64,000 bases of DNA from Thioalkalivibrio sp. ALJT (GTDB lineage Bacteria > Pseudomonadota > Gammaproteobacteria > Ectothiorhodospirales > Ectothiorhodospiraceae), in contig NZ_KB907131.1 in assembly GCF_000381825.1 (NCBI RefSeq), positions 21,891-85,890 of the forward strand, in the 5' to 3' direction. Both the position numbers and the translations under genes were made by a program. Below the pieces are notes generated by a model, which saw nothing but the letters and a program-made list of their open reading frames with translations, made no database searches and was not told where the DNA came from. Position 1 is the stretch's first letter. Each line of letters opens with the position of its first letter. Of the stretch, positions 53,505 to 63,813 are shown piece after piece.

Positions 53505-56428
53505 GAGTCTTGGCGTGGCAACATGAGCAGGAATCGGGCGCCACCCTCGGGGCGGTTGGCGGCCATCAGGGTACCACCGTGGTCGCGCACGATGCTGTAG
53601 GCAACCGGCAGGCCCAGGCCGGTGCCCTGACCCGCCGGTTTGGTGGTGAAAAAGGGCTCGAACAGGCGTTCCAGGCTGGATTCCTCGATCCCGGGGCCGG
53701 CATCGTCGATCGTGATCTGGATGTGGCGCCCATGCAGCCGCGCCGCGATGGCGACCGTGGAGGCCTCGGGTGCGGCCTGCTCCGCATTGGTCAGCAGGTT
53801 GATGAACACCTGCAGCAGGGTGGCGTGGGAGCCGCGAACGTGCAGCCCCTCCAGCCCCCGGGTGGAGAACTGCAGGTCCTTGCGTCCGGCCAGACGGGTC
53901 AGGCGGATGGCCTCGGCCACGAGATCATCCAGGGCGATGGTCTCGAAGCGTCCGGCGGACGGGCCTTCATCGGCGTGGGCAAAGGTGATCAGGGACTGGA
54001 CGATGGCGTTGATGCGTCGCGTCTGCGCCAGGATGTCGTCGGCGATGCCGCGGATCTCCTCCGGGTCGTCTTCCAGTGGCACGGTCTGCGCCAGCGAGGC
54101 GATCCCGGTCAGGGGGTTGCCGATCTCGTGGGCGACCCCGGCGGCAAAGCGGCCGATGGAGGCCAGGCGGTCCCCGTGGGCAATCTCGGACTCGAGCTGG
54201 GCGCGTTCGGTCACATCCTCGATCAGGACCACACGCCCCTCCAGCTGGCCGTGGGCATCCTGCAGTTCCGAACGGTGCAGGTTCAGGCGCCGATTGCCGG
54301 CGGGCAAATCCACGTGCAGTTTGTACCACTGTCGGTCCGGGGCCTCGAGAAAGGCCGTCAGCAGGCCGCTCCAGGGGCTTTCCAGCTGGGTGATGTTCTG
54401 CCCCACGGCATCCTCCGTGGGTATGTCGGTCAGCCGCGCCAGCGCCTGGTTCCAGCCGGTGATCTCGCCGTTGTTGGTCAGGCTGGCCACCCCCAGCGGG
54501 AGTTCGTGCAGGATCTGGCGGTGAAAGCGGCGCAGGGCATCCAGCTCCGCGGCCAGCCCCGACAGCGGCAGGGCGCGGGTCTCGAGCTGTTCCTCGATGC
54601 GGCGCAGGCTCTCACTGAGGGTGTGGCGCCCGGCGGCATCCAGGCGCAGGTGCTGGTCGACGATCATGCGGGCCAGTACCGGCCCGAGCAGGCCGGACAG
54701 GTTGCGCTCGATGCGCTCGCGTAGCTGGCGCAGGTCGCCACGCGAGCGCGTGTGCCGCGGCAGTCCCAGCTCGTCCAGTGCCCGCTGTATCTCGTGATGG
54801 GCGGCACCGGGCCCCAGCGTTGCCGCCAGGGCGGTCTCCATCTCCGTCACGTCCCCGGCCAGGGGCAGGCCCGTGCCCGCGCCGCCGGCCTCGTTCGGGC
54901 AGCAGGCGCGTCCGGCCTCGGCCTCCTCGCGGTTCGGGTGGCTGAGCAGGGAACCGATGACAAACAGCAGGGCGTTGGCGCCCAGGCTCAGCATCAGGGC
55001 AAAGGACCAGGGGTCCAGTATCCCGGCGTGCAGCTGCTGCTGCGGGTCCGGGAGCCCGGTGGCGATGCCGGCATCCGACAGCAGCGGCATCACCAGTGTG
55101 AACGCCCAGCCGGCAATGCCGGCGGCCAGACCCAGCAGGAAGCCAACCCGGGTGGCCTGTTTCCACAGCATCAGACCGATCAGCCCCGGTAGCAGCTGGG
55201 CCACCGCGGCAAACGAGATCAGCCCCAGCTGCGCCAGGCCCTCGACCACCTGCAGCAGCCCGTAGAACGCGTAGCCCAGGCCGATGATGAACACGATCCA
55301 GATGCGGCGCCCCCACAGCAGGCGGGTGTAGATGTTGGCGCTGCGCTCTTCCTCGTGCAGTCGCGTCAGCGGGGACAGGTAGTTGGTCCCCATGTGGGCC
55401 AGCGCAAGGGTGGTCACGATCATCATGGCGCTGGCGGCCGACAGTCCCCCGATGAAGACCAGCAGGGCCAGGCCGGGGGATTGCAGGAGCCCGGCGATAC
55501 CGATGGCGTAGTAGTTGGGCGAGATGTCCAGGGCCATCGCTTCGCCGGCCCAGTAGAGCACCGGCATGGGCAGGTTCAGCAACAGCAGGAAGACGGGGAA
55601 GGCCCAGGCCGCGGTGTTCAGGGCCTGCGGATTGATGTTTTCGGTGAACAGCATGTGGAACTGCCGCGGCAGCAGGAAAGCCGCGGCAAAGGCCAGGATC
55701 ATCATTGCGAACCAGCCCCCCTCGCGTACCGGCGCGTACAGGGCATCGACTGCCTCGGGGTGCGCGGCCAGCCAGTCGTGGAGACCGCCGAAACCGCCGA
55801 ACACCGCGTACAGGGCCACGCCGGCGATGCCGAGAATGGCGATCAACTTGACGATGGATTCGAAGGCGATGGCGAGTACCAGCCCGGTGTGTTTCTCGCG
55901 CGGGGCGATGTGGCGGGCGCCGAACAGGATCGCGAACAGCGCGATGGTCGCGCTGAAGGTCAGGGCCAGCAGGTGGGGCGGGGTTTCGGCGGTCAGGACC
56001 GCGGCCGATTCGGCAACCGCCTTGATCTGCAGCGCGATGTAGGGGAGCACCCCGGCCAGCATGAACAGGGCCACCACCGGACCGGTGAAGCGGCTGCGGT
56101 AGCGAAAGGCGAACAGGTCGGCCAGCGAGGTCAGTTGATGTTCGCGGGTCAGGCGCAGGATCGGGCGCAGTAGCCAGGGTGTGGCGGCAAAGGCGAGGGT
56201 GACCCCGAGGTAGATCGTCAGGTACAGGTAGCCCTGGTCGGCGATGAAGCCCAGGTTCCCGTAGAAGGTCCAGGAGGTTGCGTAGACCCCCAGCGACAGG
56301 CTGAAGACCCAGCCGTTCGCGGCGATGCGGCCGACCCGCGGCACGCGATCCGCGAGGAAGGCGATGCCGAACAACAGGGCCAGGTAGGCGACCCCGACGG
56401 CATAGATCAGACCGAGGCTAAGGGTCAC
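53501..56428 (-). CDS. Transporter-domain histidine kinase (CbrA-like, SLC5-STAC-PAS-HK)
   Basis: A 975-residue membrane kinase. The first 500 residues form a sodium/solute symporter-like (SLC5) domain with about 13 membrane segments; a STAC-type linker follows (about 520-620), then a PAS domain and a HisKA domain with the phospho-acceptor His in AAGVAHEIGNPLTG, and an ATPase domain (NLLTNAEQAA, DDAGPGIE, GQGTGLGLPV). CbrA in pseudomonads has this architecture and senses carbon/nitrogen status. GTG 56428 starts at the first membrane segment and overlaps the tiny upstream gene. Confidence 0.92.
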   Translation of the reverse strand: MTLSLGLIYAVGVAYLALLFGIAFLADRVPRVGRIAANGWVFSLSLGVYATSWTFYGNLGFIADQGYLYLTIYLGVTLAFAATPWLLRPILRLTREHQLTSLADLFAFRYRSRFTGPVVALFMLAGVLPYIALQIKAVAESAAVLTAETPPHLLALTFSATIALFAILFGARHIAPREKHTGLVLAIAFESIVKLIAILGIAGVALYAVFGGFGGLHDWLAAHPEAVDALYAPVREGGWFAMMILAFAAAFLLPRQFHMLFTENINPQALNTAAWAFPVFLLLLNLPMPVLYWAGEAMALDISPNYYAIGIAGLLQSPGLALLVFIGGLSAASAMMIVTTLALAHMGTNYLSPLTRLHEEERSANIYTRLLWGRRIWIVFIIGLGYAFYGLLQVVEGLAQLGLISFAAVAQLLPGLIGLMLWKQATRVGFLLGLAAGIAGWAFTLVMPLLSDAGIATGLPDPQQQLHAGILDPWSFALMLSLGANALLFVIGSLLSHPNREEAEAGRACCPNEAGGAGTGLPLAGDVTEMETALAATLGPGAAHHEIQRALDELGLPRHTRSRGDLRQLRERIERNLSGLLGPVLARMIVDQHLRLDAAGRHTLSESLRRIEEQLETRALPLSGLAAELDALRRFHRQILHELPLGVASLTNNGEITGWNQALARLTDIPTEDAVGQNITQLESPWSGLLTAFLEAPDRQWYKLHVDLPAGNRRLNLHRSELQDAHGQLEGRVVLIEDVTERAQLESEIAHGDRLASIGRFAAGVAHEIGNPLTGIASLAQTVPLEDDPEEIRGIADDILAQTRRINAIVQSLITFAHADEGPSAGRFETIALDDLVAEAIRLTRLAGRKDLQFSTRGLEGLHVRGSHATLLQVFINLLTNAEQAAPEASTVAIAARLHGRHIQITIDDAGPGIEESSLERLFEPFFTTKPAGQGTGLGLPVAYSIVRDHGGTLMAANRPEGGARFLLMLPRQDS

Positions 56429-56591
56429 GTCGGCCGCTCCGGCTGCAGGCCGCAATTGCCGCGACAAATCCCGCCCAGGCCACAAACGGCCACCACCAAG
56501 CGGGGCTCAGGTCGGCCACCCAGATCACCACCGGACTCAGGAACAGCAGGGCCCCGAGGAGGGTGACCAGGATCGCGCGCGGGGCGTCCAC
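56418..56591 (-). CDS. Tiny two-helix membrane protein upstream of the kinase (CbrX-like position)
   Basis: A 57-residue frame from GTG 56591 to TAG 56418-56420. It is almost wholly hydrophobic with two spans (AILVTLLGALLFLSPVVIW and WPFVAWAGFVAAIAAC) and a positively charged end RSGRRDP. It overlaps the start of the kinase by 11 bp, so translation would be coupled. Pseudomonas cbrA is also preceded by an overlapping tiny gene, cbrX. The ribosome site is weak and the start is uncertain. Confidence 0.6.
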   Translation of the reverse strand: MDAPRAILVTLLGALLFLSPVVIWVADLSPAWWWPFVAWAGFVAAIAACSRSGRRDP

Positions 56592-56683
56592 GATCAGACG
56601 CCCGGCCGCGCAGAACCGCCATGCGGCGCGAGCACCTGCGGGGCCTTTCGGATTGGCGCACGGCGGGTCAGCATGCGGCGAGT

Positions 56684-57634
56684 CTACACCGCGCCGGCCT
56701 CTCCGGGCAGCGTGGCCTGCGCGGGCAGGTATGCGGCCAGCGGCCTTTGCCGTAGCCGTTCCAGGGCCTCGCCCAGCTGACGATCGGGTCGGTCCGGGGC
56801 CTGCAGGTCGGCCGGTGCCAGGCCGATCCGCGCCAGGGTGTCGGCCAGCTGGCGGCGCGCCGCATCGCCCTGAATCGCGGCCGCGCCGGTGGCCTTGGCC
56901 AGCTTGTGACCGTCCGCGGCGACTAGGACCGGATGATGGGCATAGGCGGGTGGGGGCTGATGCAGCATCCGGTAGAGCTGCATCTGGCGGGGCGTGGAGC
57001 CCAGCAGGTCGATCCCGCGAACGACATGGGTCACTCCCAGCGCGAGGTCGTCGACCACCGTGGCGAGCTGATAGGCGACGACGCCATCGGCGCGGCGGAT
57101 CACGAAGTCACTGCCCAGGGCCTCGAGATCAAAGGCGATGGCACCCAGGAAGCGGTCCTCGATGCTCCAGTAGCGGGTGTCGATACGGGCACGCAGGGCC
57201 CGGGGTTCGCGATCGGGCGGCAGACCGTCGCGACAGGTGCCCGGATACACCGGCCCCTCCCAGCCAGGCCGGCCGTGACGGGCGAGGTCCTTGCGGGTGC
57301 AGCCGCAGGGAAAGGCCCGGTCGTGGTCGCGCAGGGTCTGCAATGCGTGCCGGTAGGCGGGCTCGTGCTGGCTCTGCCGGGTGACGGTGCCATCCCAGGC
57401 CAGGCCGAAGGCCTCCAGCGCCCGCAGAATGGCGTCCGCCGCCCCGGGTTGCACCCGGGGGCGGTCACTGTCATCGAGGCGAAGGTGCCAGCGGCCGCCG
57501 CGGCTCCGGGCATCCAGCCAGGAGACGACGGCGGCGAGCAGGGAGCCCGCATGCAGCGGGCCGGAAGGGGTCGGGGCAAAGCGGCCAACGTAGGGCGTGG
57601 CCGCAGCGGTTGGTTCGGGCGTGTGGTTTGCCAC
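56684..57634 (-). CDS. gluQ: Glutamyl-Q tRNA(Asp) synthetase
   Basis: A 316-residue truncated GluRS-like enzyme that attaches glutamate to queuosine in the anticodon of tRNA(Asp). The HIGH-like motif is PTPSGPLHAGSL, the KMSKS-like motif HKLAKATGA, and a zinc site is formed by CGCTRKDL and the later Tyr/Cys in VYPGTCRDG. No anticodon-binding domain follows, as in the family. Starts at GTG 57634, ten bases after dksA ends, an order conserved in many gammaproteobacteria. Confidence 0.94.
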   Translation of the reverse strand: MANHTPEPTAAATPYVGRFAPTPSGPLHAGSLLAAVVSWLDARSRGGRWHLRLDDSDRPRVQPGAADAILRALEAFGLAWDGTVTRQSQHEPAYRHALQTLRDHDRAFPCGCTRKDLARHGRPGWEGPVYPGTCRDGLPPDREPRALRARIDTRYWSIEDRFLGAIAFDLEALGSDFVIRRADGVVAYQLATVVDDLALGVTHVVRGIDLLGSTPRQMQLYRMLHQPPPAYAHHPVLVAADGHKLAKATGAAAIQGDAARRQLADTLARIGLAPADLQAPDRPDRQLGEALERLRQRPLAAYLPAQATLPGEAGAV

Positions 57635-57644
57635 CCGGCCGGTA

Positions 57645-58097
57645 TCAGGCCCGCTGCTTTTCCTTGATCTCGTCGAGCTGCTTGCAGTCGATGCACATGG
57701 TGGCCGTGGGGCGGGCCTCCAGGCGGCGAATGCCGATTTCGACACCGCAGGCCTCGCAGTAGCCGTAGTCCTGCGTCTCGATCTTGCGCAGGGCCTCGTC
57801 AATCTTCTTCGACAGCTTGCGTTCTCGATCGCGGGCGCGCAGTTCCAGCCCGAATTCTTCTTCCTGCGTGGCACGATCGGCGGGATCGGCAAAATTGGCC
57901 GCGTCCTGGCGCATGTGGCCCACGGTGCGGTCGACTTCCTCGGCCAGTTCCTGACGCCATGCCCGCAGCAGGCTGCGGAAATGCTCCAGCTGGTCGGGAT
58001 TCATGTACTCTTCGTCCGGCTTTGGCTGGTAGGGCGCAATGCCTCCGGCGACCATGTGCTGGGTGGAGGGCTTGTCGGACTTCTTGTCTGCAGCCAT
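57645..58097 (-). CDS. dksA: RNA polymerase-binding factor DksA
   Basis: A 150-residue secondary-channel regulator that works with ppGpp. The coiled-coil tip DxxDxA is present as ADPADRA, and the zinc finger has CEAC and CIDC. The opening region with MNPDQLEHFRSLLRAWR and the length match E. coli DksA. Divergent from cbbY across 174 bp. Confidence 0.97.
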   Translation of the reverse strand: MAADKKSDKPSTQHMVAGGIAPYQPKPDEEYMNPDQLEHFRSLLRAWRQELAEEVDRTVGHMRQDAANFADPADRATQEEEFGLELRARDRERKLSKKIDEALRKIETQDYGYCEACGVEIGIRRLEARPTATMCIDCKQLDEIKEKQRA

Positions 58098-58271
58098 GCG
58101 GGGTTACTCCGGCTGGAAAAATGAGGCGCACTTAGTACCAGAGTCGGGCGAGCCGAGCAAGCCTTGTGCCATGAAACCAGCGTTCGTCCCGGGGCTGGCC
58201 GGGGTGTGCCACGTGCGGGGCGCCGCAGTCGCCCGTCACACGGGGAACGAACAATCGGGCAGGAAACAGGA

Positions 58272-59042
58272 ATGACGCAATTGCAGGCACTGATCTTCGA
58301 TGTCGATGGCACCCTTGCCGATACCGAGCGTGACGGGCACCGGGTGGCGTTCAACCGCGCGTTCGCGGAGGCCGGGCTGGACTGGGAGTGGAGCGTCGAG
58401 CGCTATGGCGAATTGTTGCGCGTAACCGGCGGCAAGGAGCGGATCCGCCAGTATCTGTCCGAGGACCATCCATCGGCGCTGGCGGAACCCGGCATCGACA
58501 CGCGTATTCGCGAGCTGCATGCGGCCAAGACACGTCACTACGTGGCCATGCTGAAAACCGGCGCGATCCCGCTGCGTCCCGGGGTGCGCCGGCTGCTGGA
58601 TGCGGCCCAGGCGGCGGGACTGCGTCTGGCGATTGCCACGACGACCACGCCGGAGAACGTGACCGCCCTGCTGGAGGCGACCCTGGGCAGCGCTGGTCCC
58701 GGTCGTTTCGAGGTCATCGCGGCCGGTGACGTGGTCCCGGCCAAGAAACCCGCGCCGGACATCTTTACGTACGCGCTGGAGGCGATGAACCTGCCCGCCA
58801 GCGCCTGCCTGGCGCTGGAGGATTCCGACAACGGGGTGCGTTCCGCGCGTGCAGCCGGGCTGGAGGTGGTGGTTACCACCAACGACTACACCCGTGCTCA
58901 GGATTTTACGGGTGCGCTGGCGGTGCTGGATGGCTTCGGTGAACCGGATCAGCCCGCCCGGGTGCTGGACGGGCCCTTGCTGGAAGGCCCGGTGGTCGAT
59001 GTGGCGACACTGCGGGCCTGGTGCGCCGGGGCAGGGGCGTAG
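58272..59042 (+). CDS. cbbY: HAD phosphatase of the CbbY type
   Basis: A 256-residue haloacid dehalogenase-superfamily hydrolase, subfamily IA. The catalytic motif FDVDGTLADTERDGHRVAFN (Asp nucleophile at residue 10) is that of CbbY, which dephosphorylates xylulose-1,5-bisphosphate, an inhibitor formed by RubisCO. Motif II includes IATTTTPEN, motif III KKPAPDIF and motif IV LEDSDNGVRSA. ATG 58272 follows AGGAAACAGGA. RubisCO genes are not in the window, so CO2 fixation is inferred from this and from SbtAB. Confidence 0.85.
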   Translation: MTQLQALIFDVDGTLADTERDGHRVAFNRAFAEAGLDWEWSVERYGELLRVTGGKERIRQYLSEDHPSALAEPGIDTRIRELHAAKTRHYVAMLKTGAIPLRPGVRRLLDAAQAAGLRLAIATTTTPENVTALLEATLGSAGPGRFEVIAAGDVVPAKKPAPDIFTYALEAMNLPASACLALEDSDNGVRSARAAGLEVVVTTNDYTRAQDFTGALAVLDGFGEPDQPARVLDGPLLEGPVVDVATLRAWCAGAGA

Positions 59043-59177
59043 ACTCCGGGGGATCCGGCGCGAAGGCGGATTCCGGCCGGGAGCCGGGGCGGCAATGCGC
59101 GAATTCATGGAATATTCGGGCCGGGGGCCTCGCGTGGTAGGATTTCCGCTTTAATCCCATTATCCAATCGGAACCGC

Positions 59178-61787
59178 ATGAAAAGCGCCGACATTCGCCG
59201 GAGTTTCCTCGAATTCTTCGAAGGGCATGGTCATACGATTGTGCCGTCCAGCCCACTGGTACCGGGCAACGATCCCACGCTGCTGTTTACCAACGCGGGG
59301 ATGGTGCAGTTCAAGGATGTGTTCCTCGGGCGCGAGAAGCGTCCGTACACCCGGGCGGTGTCCACGCAGCGCTGCGTGCGCGCGGGCGGCAAGCACAACG
59401 ACCTCGAAAACGTCGGCTACACGGCGCGTCACCACACGTTCTTCGAGATGCTGGGCAATTTCAGCTTCGGCGACTACTTCAAGCGCGATGCGATCCACTA
59501 TGCCTGGCAGTTCCTGACCGAAACCCTCGGCCTGCCGCCGGAAAAGCTGTGGGTCACGGTGTACGAGACCGACGACGACGCCTACAACGTCTGGGCCAAC
59601 GAGATCCAGGTGCCGGCCGAGCGTATCATCCGCATCGGCGACGACCCCGATGGCGGTTCCGACAACTTCTGGCAGATGGGCGATACCGGCCCTTGCGGCC
59701 CCTGCACCGAGGTGTTCTACGACCACGGCCCGGCGGTCGCGGGCGGCCCGCCCGGCTCCCCGGACGAGGACGGCGATCGCTACATCGAGATCTGGAATCT
59801 CGTGTTCATGCAGTACGACCGCGACGCGGACGGCACGCTGAACCCGCTGCCGCGCCCCTCGGTGGATACCGGCATGGGTCTGGAACGCCTGGCCGCCGTG
59901 CTGCAGGGCGTGCACTCCAACTACGAGATCGACCTGTTCCAGGACCTGATCGCGGCCGCCGCGCGCGTGACCGGGGCGAAGGAGAGTGATTCCGCCTCGC
60001 TGCGCGTGATCGCCGACCACATCCGTTCCATCGCCTTCCTGATCACCGACGGCGTGCTGCCCTCGAACGAGGGCCGCGGCTACGTGCTGCGCCGTATCAT
60101 CCGCCGCGGCGCGCGCCACGGATTCAAGATGGGCGCGCAGGACGCTTTCCTCTACCAGATGGTCGGCGACCTGGTGCATGCGATGGGCGAGGCCTTCCCG
60201 GAGCTGGCCGAGGCGCAGGCCCGGGTCGAACAGGTGCTGGAGAAGGAAGAGCGCAAGTTCCTGGAGACCCTCGACAAGGGCATGAAGATCCTCGAGGACG
60301 ACCTGCGTGACCTGAAGGGCACGGTGATCCCGGGCGAGACCATCTTCCTGCTGTATGACACCTATGGCTTCCCGGTGGACCTGACCGGCGATATCGCGCG
60401 TGAGCGCGGGCTGGAGCTGGACATGGCGGGCTTCGAGTCCGCGATGGCAGCACAGCGCGCCCGGGCCCGAGCCGCCAGCCACTTCTCCATGGACGATGGC
60501 GGCCTGCCGCAGGTCGATGTCGAGACCACATTCTCCGGCTACGAGACCGTCGACGACGAGGGCCGTGTGGTCGCGCTGTACCAGAACGGCGAGCCGGTCG
60601 AACGACTGGAGGTCGGTGCCGAGGGCCTGGTGGTACTGGACCGCACGCCGTTCTACGGCGAGTCCGGTGGCCAGGTGGGCGATGTCGGCACGCTCAGTGG
60701 CTCCGGCGTGCGCTTCCAGGTCGCCGATACCCGCAAGCAGGGCGCGGCGCATATCCATGTCGGCCAGGTCCGCGCCGGGACGCTGGAGGTCGGCCAGACG
60801 CTGCAGGCCGCGGTCGAAGGCCCGCGCCGCGAGAACATCCGCCGCCACCACTCGGCGACCCACCTGCTGCACAAGGCCCTGCGCGACCAGCTGGGCGATC
60901 ATGTCCAGCAGAAGGGTTCGCTGGTGGACCCTGATCGCCTGCGTTTCGACTTCACCCACATGGAGCCGCTGACCGACGCGCAGCTACGCTCTATCGAGGC
61001 CCAGGTGAACGCCGAGATTTTGGCTAACGAGGCCACCGATACCCGCGTGATGGACATCGAGTCAGCGATGGAGTCCGGTGCGGTCGCGCTGTTCGGCGAG
61101 AAGTACGGCGACCAGGTGCGGGTGCTGAAGATCGGCACCTCCGTCGAGCTGTGTGGTGGCACACATGTGGATCGTACCGGCGATATCGGGCTGTTCCGCA
61201 TCACTTCCGAGGGCGGGGTGGCTGCCGGTATCCGGCGCATCGAGGCGGTGGCCGGCGAGGTCGCCCTGCACTGGGTCGACCAGCAGCTCGGGTATCTCGA
61301 CGCGATTGCCGATCGCCTGCGCGCCGGGCGCGGCGAGGCGGCCGACAAGGTCGCTCAGCTGCAGGAGCGTTCGCGCGAACTGGAAAAGCAGATCGAACAG
61401 CTCAAGGGCAAGCTGGCCAGCCAGGCCGGCAGCGATCTGGCCTCGCAGGCGCAGGAGATCGGCGGCGTGCAAGTGCTGGCCGCGAAGGTGGACGGTGTGG
61501 AGCCCAAGGCCCTGCGCGATATGGTCGACCAGCTCAAGCAGAAACTCGGCAAGGCCGTGGTGGTCCTGGGGAGCGCCACCGGCGCGGGCAAGGTCAGCCT
61601 GGTGGCGGGTGTCACCAAGGCCGAGACCGGCCAGTTCAAGGCCGGTGACCTGGTCGGCCATGTCGCCGCGCAGGTGGACGGCAAGGGCGGCGGTCGCCCG
61701 GACATGGCAATGGCCGGCGGTCAGAGTCCGGACAAGCTGGAGGCCGCACTGGCCTCGGTTACGGATTGGGTGCGCGAACGCGCCTGA
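59178..61787 (+). CDS. alaS: Alanyl-tRNA synthetase
   Basis: An 869-residue class II synthetase with all parts: aminoacylation domain ([32 protein letters not shown]), editing domain with [12 protein letters not shown] and the CGGTHVDR zinc block near residue 658, and the C-terminal DHHA1 oligomerisation domain ([13 protein letters not shown]). Length is normal. It is followed after about 225 bp by lysC and then csrA, a common alaS-lysC-csrA order in gammaproteobacteria. Confidence 0.98.
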   Translation: MKSADIRRSFLEFFEGHGHTIVPSSPLVPGNDPTLLFTNAGMVQFKDVFLGREKRPYTRAVSTQRCVRAGGKHNDLENVGYTARHHTFFEMLGNFSFGDYFKRDAIHYAWQFLTETLGLPPEKLWVTVYETDDDAYNVWANEIQVPAERIIRIGDDPDGGSDNFWQMGDTGPCGPCTEVFYDHGPAVAGGPPGSPDEDGDRYIEIWNLVFMQYDRDADGTLNPLPRPSVDTGMGLERLAAVLQGVHSNYEIDLFQDLIAAAARVTGAKESDSASLRVIADHIRSIAFLITDGVLPSNEGRGYVLRRIIRRGARHGFKMGAQDAFLYQMVGDLVHAMGEAFPELAEAQARVEQVLEKEERKFLETLDKGMKILEDDLRDLKGTVIPGETIFLLYDTYGFPVDLTGDIARERGLELDMAGFESAMAAQRARARAASHFSMDDGGLPQVDVETTFSGYETVDDEGRVVALYQNGEPVERLEVGAEGLVVLDRTPFYGESGGQVGDVGTLSGSGVRFQVADTRKQGAAHIHVGQVRAGTLEVGQTLQAAVEGPRRENIRRHHSATHLLHKALRDQLGDHVQQKGSLVDPDRLRFDFTHMEPLTDAQLRSIEAQVNAEILANEATDTRVMDIESAMESGAVALFGEKYGDQVRVLKIGTSVELCGGTHVDRTGDIGLFRITSEGGVAAGIRRIEAVAGEVALHWVDQQLGYLDAIADRLRAGRGEAADKVAQLQERSRELEKQIEQLKGKLASQAGSDLASQAQEIGGVQVLAAKVDGVEPKALRDMVDQLKQKLGKAVVVLGSATGAGKVSLVAGVTKAETGQFKAGDLVGHVAAQVDGKGGGRPDMAMAGGQSPDKLEAALASVTDWVRERA

Positions 61788-62014
61788 CGGCTCCCGGGGG
61801 CGGGTGCTCCATCATCGCGAGGGGCAACGTACCGGGCGGATTGCCGGTGCCCGGGCGCCGGGCGGGCATGGCGGTTGCGGTCGGAAGGTTGCCGCGGGGT
61901 CTCGCAACGGCGCAGCTTTTGTTGTCTAATGGTCGGCTTTTCAGGAAACGCTAATGGATGGGGCGCGCCCTGTCCGGACGGCCGCAAGGGCCGGGCACGA
62001 AACGGAATCTTCAA

Positions 62015-63247
62015 ATGGCGTTGCTGGTACTCAAATTTGGCGGCACCTCGGTGGGTTCGCCCGAACGCATCCAGGCAGTCGCGGAACGCGCCCTGAAACT
62101 GCGCGAGGAAGGGCACCGGCTGGTGATCGTCGTCTCCGCCATGAGCGGCGAGACCGATCGCCTGCTGGGGCTCGCGCACGCGCTGAACCCGCGGGCGGAT
62201 GGCCGCGAGCTGGATGTGCTGCTGTCCACCGGCGAGCAGGTCACCATCGCCCTGCTGTCGATGGCGCTGGAGGCGCGCGGCTGCGAGGCACGTTCCTACA
62301 CCGGCGCGCAGGTGACCATTCGCACCGACAGCGCGCATAACAAGGCGCGCATTCGCAGTATCGACGATGCGCGTGTGCGTGCCGACCTGGAGGCCGGTCG
62401 CGTTGTGGTGGTGGCCGGTTTTCAGGGTGTGGACGAACACGGCGCCATCACCACGCTGGGCCGCGGCGGCTCGGATACCACCGCGGTCGCGCTGGCCGCG
62501 GCGCTCAAGGCCGACGAGTGCCGGATCTACACGGATGTGGATGGTGTCTACACCACCGATCCGCGGCTGGTGCCCAGCGCCCGGCGCCTGGACAGCATCA
62601 CCTTCGAGGAGATGCTGGAGATGGCCAGCCTGGGCTCCAAGGTGCTGCAGATCCGCGCGGTGGAATTTGCCGGAAAGTACAACGTCCCGTTGCGGGTGCT
62701 GTCTTCGTTCGAGGATGGCCCGGGAACCCTGATTACCACGGAGGAGGATGCGCAGGTGGAACAGGCGCTGGTTGCGGGCATCGCGTTCAATCAGAACGAA
62801 GCCCAGCTCACGGTTCAGGGCGTCCCCGATCAGCCGGGGGTCGCGCATCGCATCCTCGGCCCGATCGCGGATGCCAATATCGAGGTGGACATGATCGTGC
62901 AGAACGTCGGCGGGGATAACTCCACCGATTTCACGTTCACCGTCCATCGCAATGACTACGACAAGGGCCTGGAGATCCTGCAGGCGGCCGCCCGCGAACT
63001 GGGCGCGCGCGAGGTCTCCGGAGATACCCACATCGTGAAGATCTCGGTGGTGGGTGTCGGCATGCGTTCGCATGCGGGTATCGCCAGCAAGATGTTTGAG
63101 GCCCTGTCGCGCGAAACCATCAACATCCGGATGATTTCCACCTCGGAAATCAAGATCTCCGTGGTCGTGGATGAGAAGTATCTCGAACTGGCCGTGCGCG
63201 CATTGCACGACGCCTTTGAACTTGAACGGGAACCTGTCGGTCAATAG
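62015..63247 (+). CDS. lysC: Aspartokinase
   Basis: A 410-residue monofunctional aspartate kinase, first step of the lysine, methionine and threonine pathway. N-terminal motifs: [37 protein letters not shown] and [13 protein letters not shown]; the C-terminus holds two ACT domains ([32 protein letters not shown]) for feedback inhibition. ATG 62015 fits the family start. It precedes csrA by 79 bp. Confidence 0.97.
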   Translation: MALLVLKFGGTSVGSPERIQAVAERALKLREEGHRLVIVVSAMSGETDRLLGLAHALNPRADGRELDVLLSTGEQVTIALLSMALEARGCEARSYTGAQVTIRTDSAHNKARIRSIDDARVRADLEAGRVVVVAGFQGVDEHGAITTLGRGGSDTTAVALAAALKADECRIYTDVDGVYTTDPRLVPSARRLDSITFEEMLEMASLGSKVLQIRAVEFAGKYNVPLRVLSSFEDGPGTLITTEEDAQVEQALVAGIAFNQNEAQLTVQGVPDQPGVAHRILGPIADANIEVDMIVQNVGGDNSTDFTFTVHRNDYDKGLEILQAAARELGAREVSGDTHIVKISVVGVGMRSHAGIASKMFEALSRETINIRMISTSEIKISVVVDEKYLELAVRALHDAFELEREPVGQ

Positions 63248-63326
63248 GGAACGGTTAGGGATGACAGACCGTAAAACGGTTACCGGACGACCGACTGCGT
63301 CCGACACAGGCACAGCGGAGAAGAGC

Positions 63327-63581
63327 ATGCTCATTCTGACTCGACGTGTGGGCGAAACGCTCATGATCGGTGAAGACGTGTCCGTCACCGTCCTCGGGGT
63401 CAAGGGCAATCAGGTTCGTATCGGCATCAACGCGCCTCAGGACGTTGCCGTCCACCGCGAGGAGATTTTCCAGCGTATACAGCGGGAATCGAATGTTGCG
63501 GATGATGAGGAAGGGAGCGGCAGCTCCGGCGGGGGTCCCGCCGGCACCGGTGGTGCGGCAGCCTCTGCGCGCGACGACTGA
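63327..63581 (+). CDS. csrA: Carbon storage regulator CsrA
   Basis: An 84-residue RNA-binding dimer acting on GGA motifs in mRNA leaders. The core [20 protein letters not shown] and the RNA-contact region [16 protein letters not shown] are invariant-like. After residue 60 a Gly/Ser/Ala-rich tail of about 24 residues (ending ASARDD) extends beyond the usual 60-65. ATG 63327 follows GGAGA. A rho-independent terminator and tRNA-Ser follow. Confidence 0.97.
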   Translation: MLILTRRVGETLMIGEDVSVTVLGVKGNQVRIGINAPQDVAVHREEIFQRIQRESNVADDEEGSGSSGGGPAGTGGAAASARDD

Positions 63582-63600
63582 CCCTCCCGCCTGGTACGGA

Positions 63601-63641
63601 AAGGCCCGGAGGCATGCATTCCGCCTCCGGGCCTTTCATTT
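63601..63641 (+). terminator. Terminator after csrA
   Basis: A perfect 13-bp stem AAGGCCCGGAGGC/GCCTCCGGGCCTT (63601-63613 with 63623-63635), loop of 9, followed by TCATTT. It ends 34 bp before the tRNA. Confidence 0.9.
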
Positions 63642-63674
63642 GGCGGCGCAAGATCGTATCCTGTGCCGCGTTTC

Positions 63675-63765
63675 GGAGAGTTGGCCGAGTGGTCGAAGGC
63701 GCTCCCCTGCTAAGGGAGTATGGGTCAAAAGCCCATCGAGGGTTCGAATCCCTCACTCTCCGCCA
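63675..63765 (+). tRNA. tRNA-Ser (anticodon GCU)
   Basis: A 91-nt class II tRNA with encoded CCA. Acceptor GGAGAGT pairs with ACTCTCC, the anticodon loop is CTGCTAA (anticodon GCT at 63709-63711), a long variable arm (TATGGG-TCAAAA-GCCCAT) and a T arm GAGGG-TTCGAAT-CCCTC follow. It reads AGC/AGU codons. Confidence 0.97.
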
Positions 63766-63813
63766 AATACTGTGAAGGGGCCCGAGAGGCCCCTTTTGCA
63801 TGTCTGGCCCCCG
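63747..63813 (+). repeat. 67-bp direct repeat, copy 1 (tRNA-Ser 3' end plus terminator)
   Basis: This covers the last 19 bases of tRNA-Ser, the following terminator and GCATGTCTGGCCCCCG. It is repeated identically at 63934-64000, giving a period of 187 bp. Confidence 0.97.
63775..63797 (+). terminator. Terminator of tRNA-Ser
   Basis: Stem GGGGCC/GGCCCC (63777-63782 with 63788-63793), loop CGAGA, followed by TTTT at 63794-63797. The same structure recurs in the second repeat copy at about 63962-63984. Confidence 0.85.

Noticed and set aside
63261..63326. Upstream ATG extending csrA by 22 residues
   Set aside because: CsrA proteins start at MLILTRR, and ATG 63327 has its own GGAGA site; the added residues look non-conserved.
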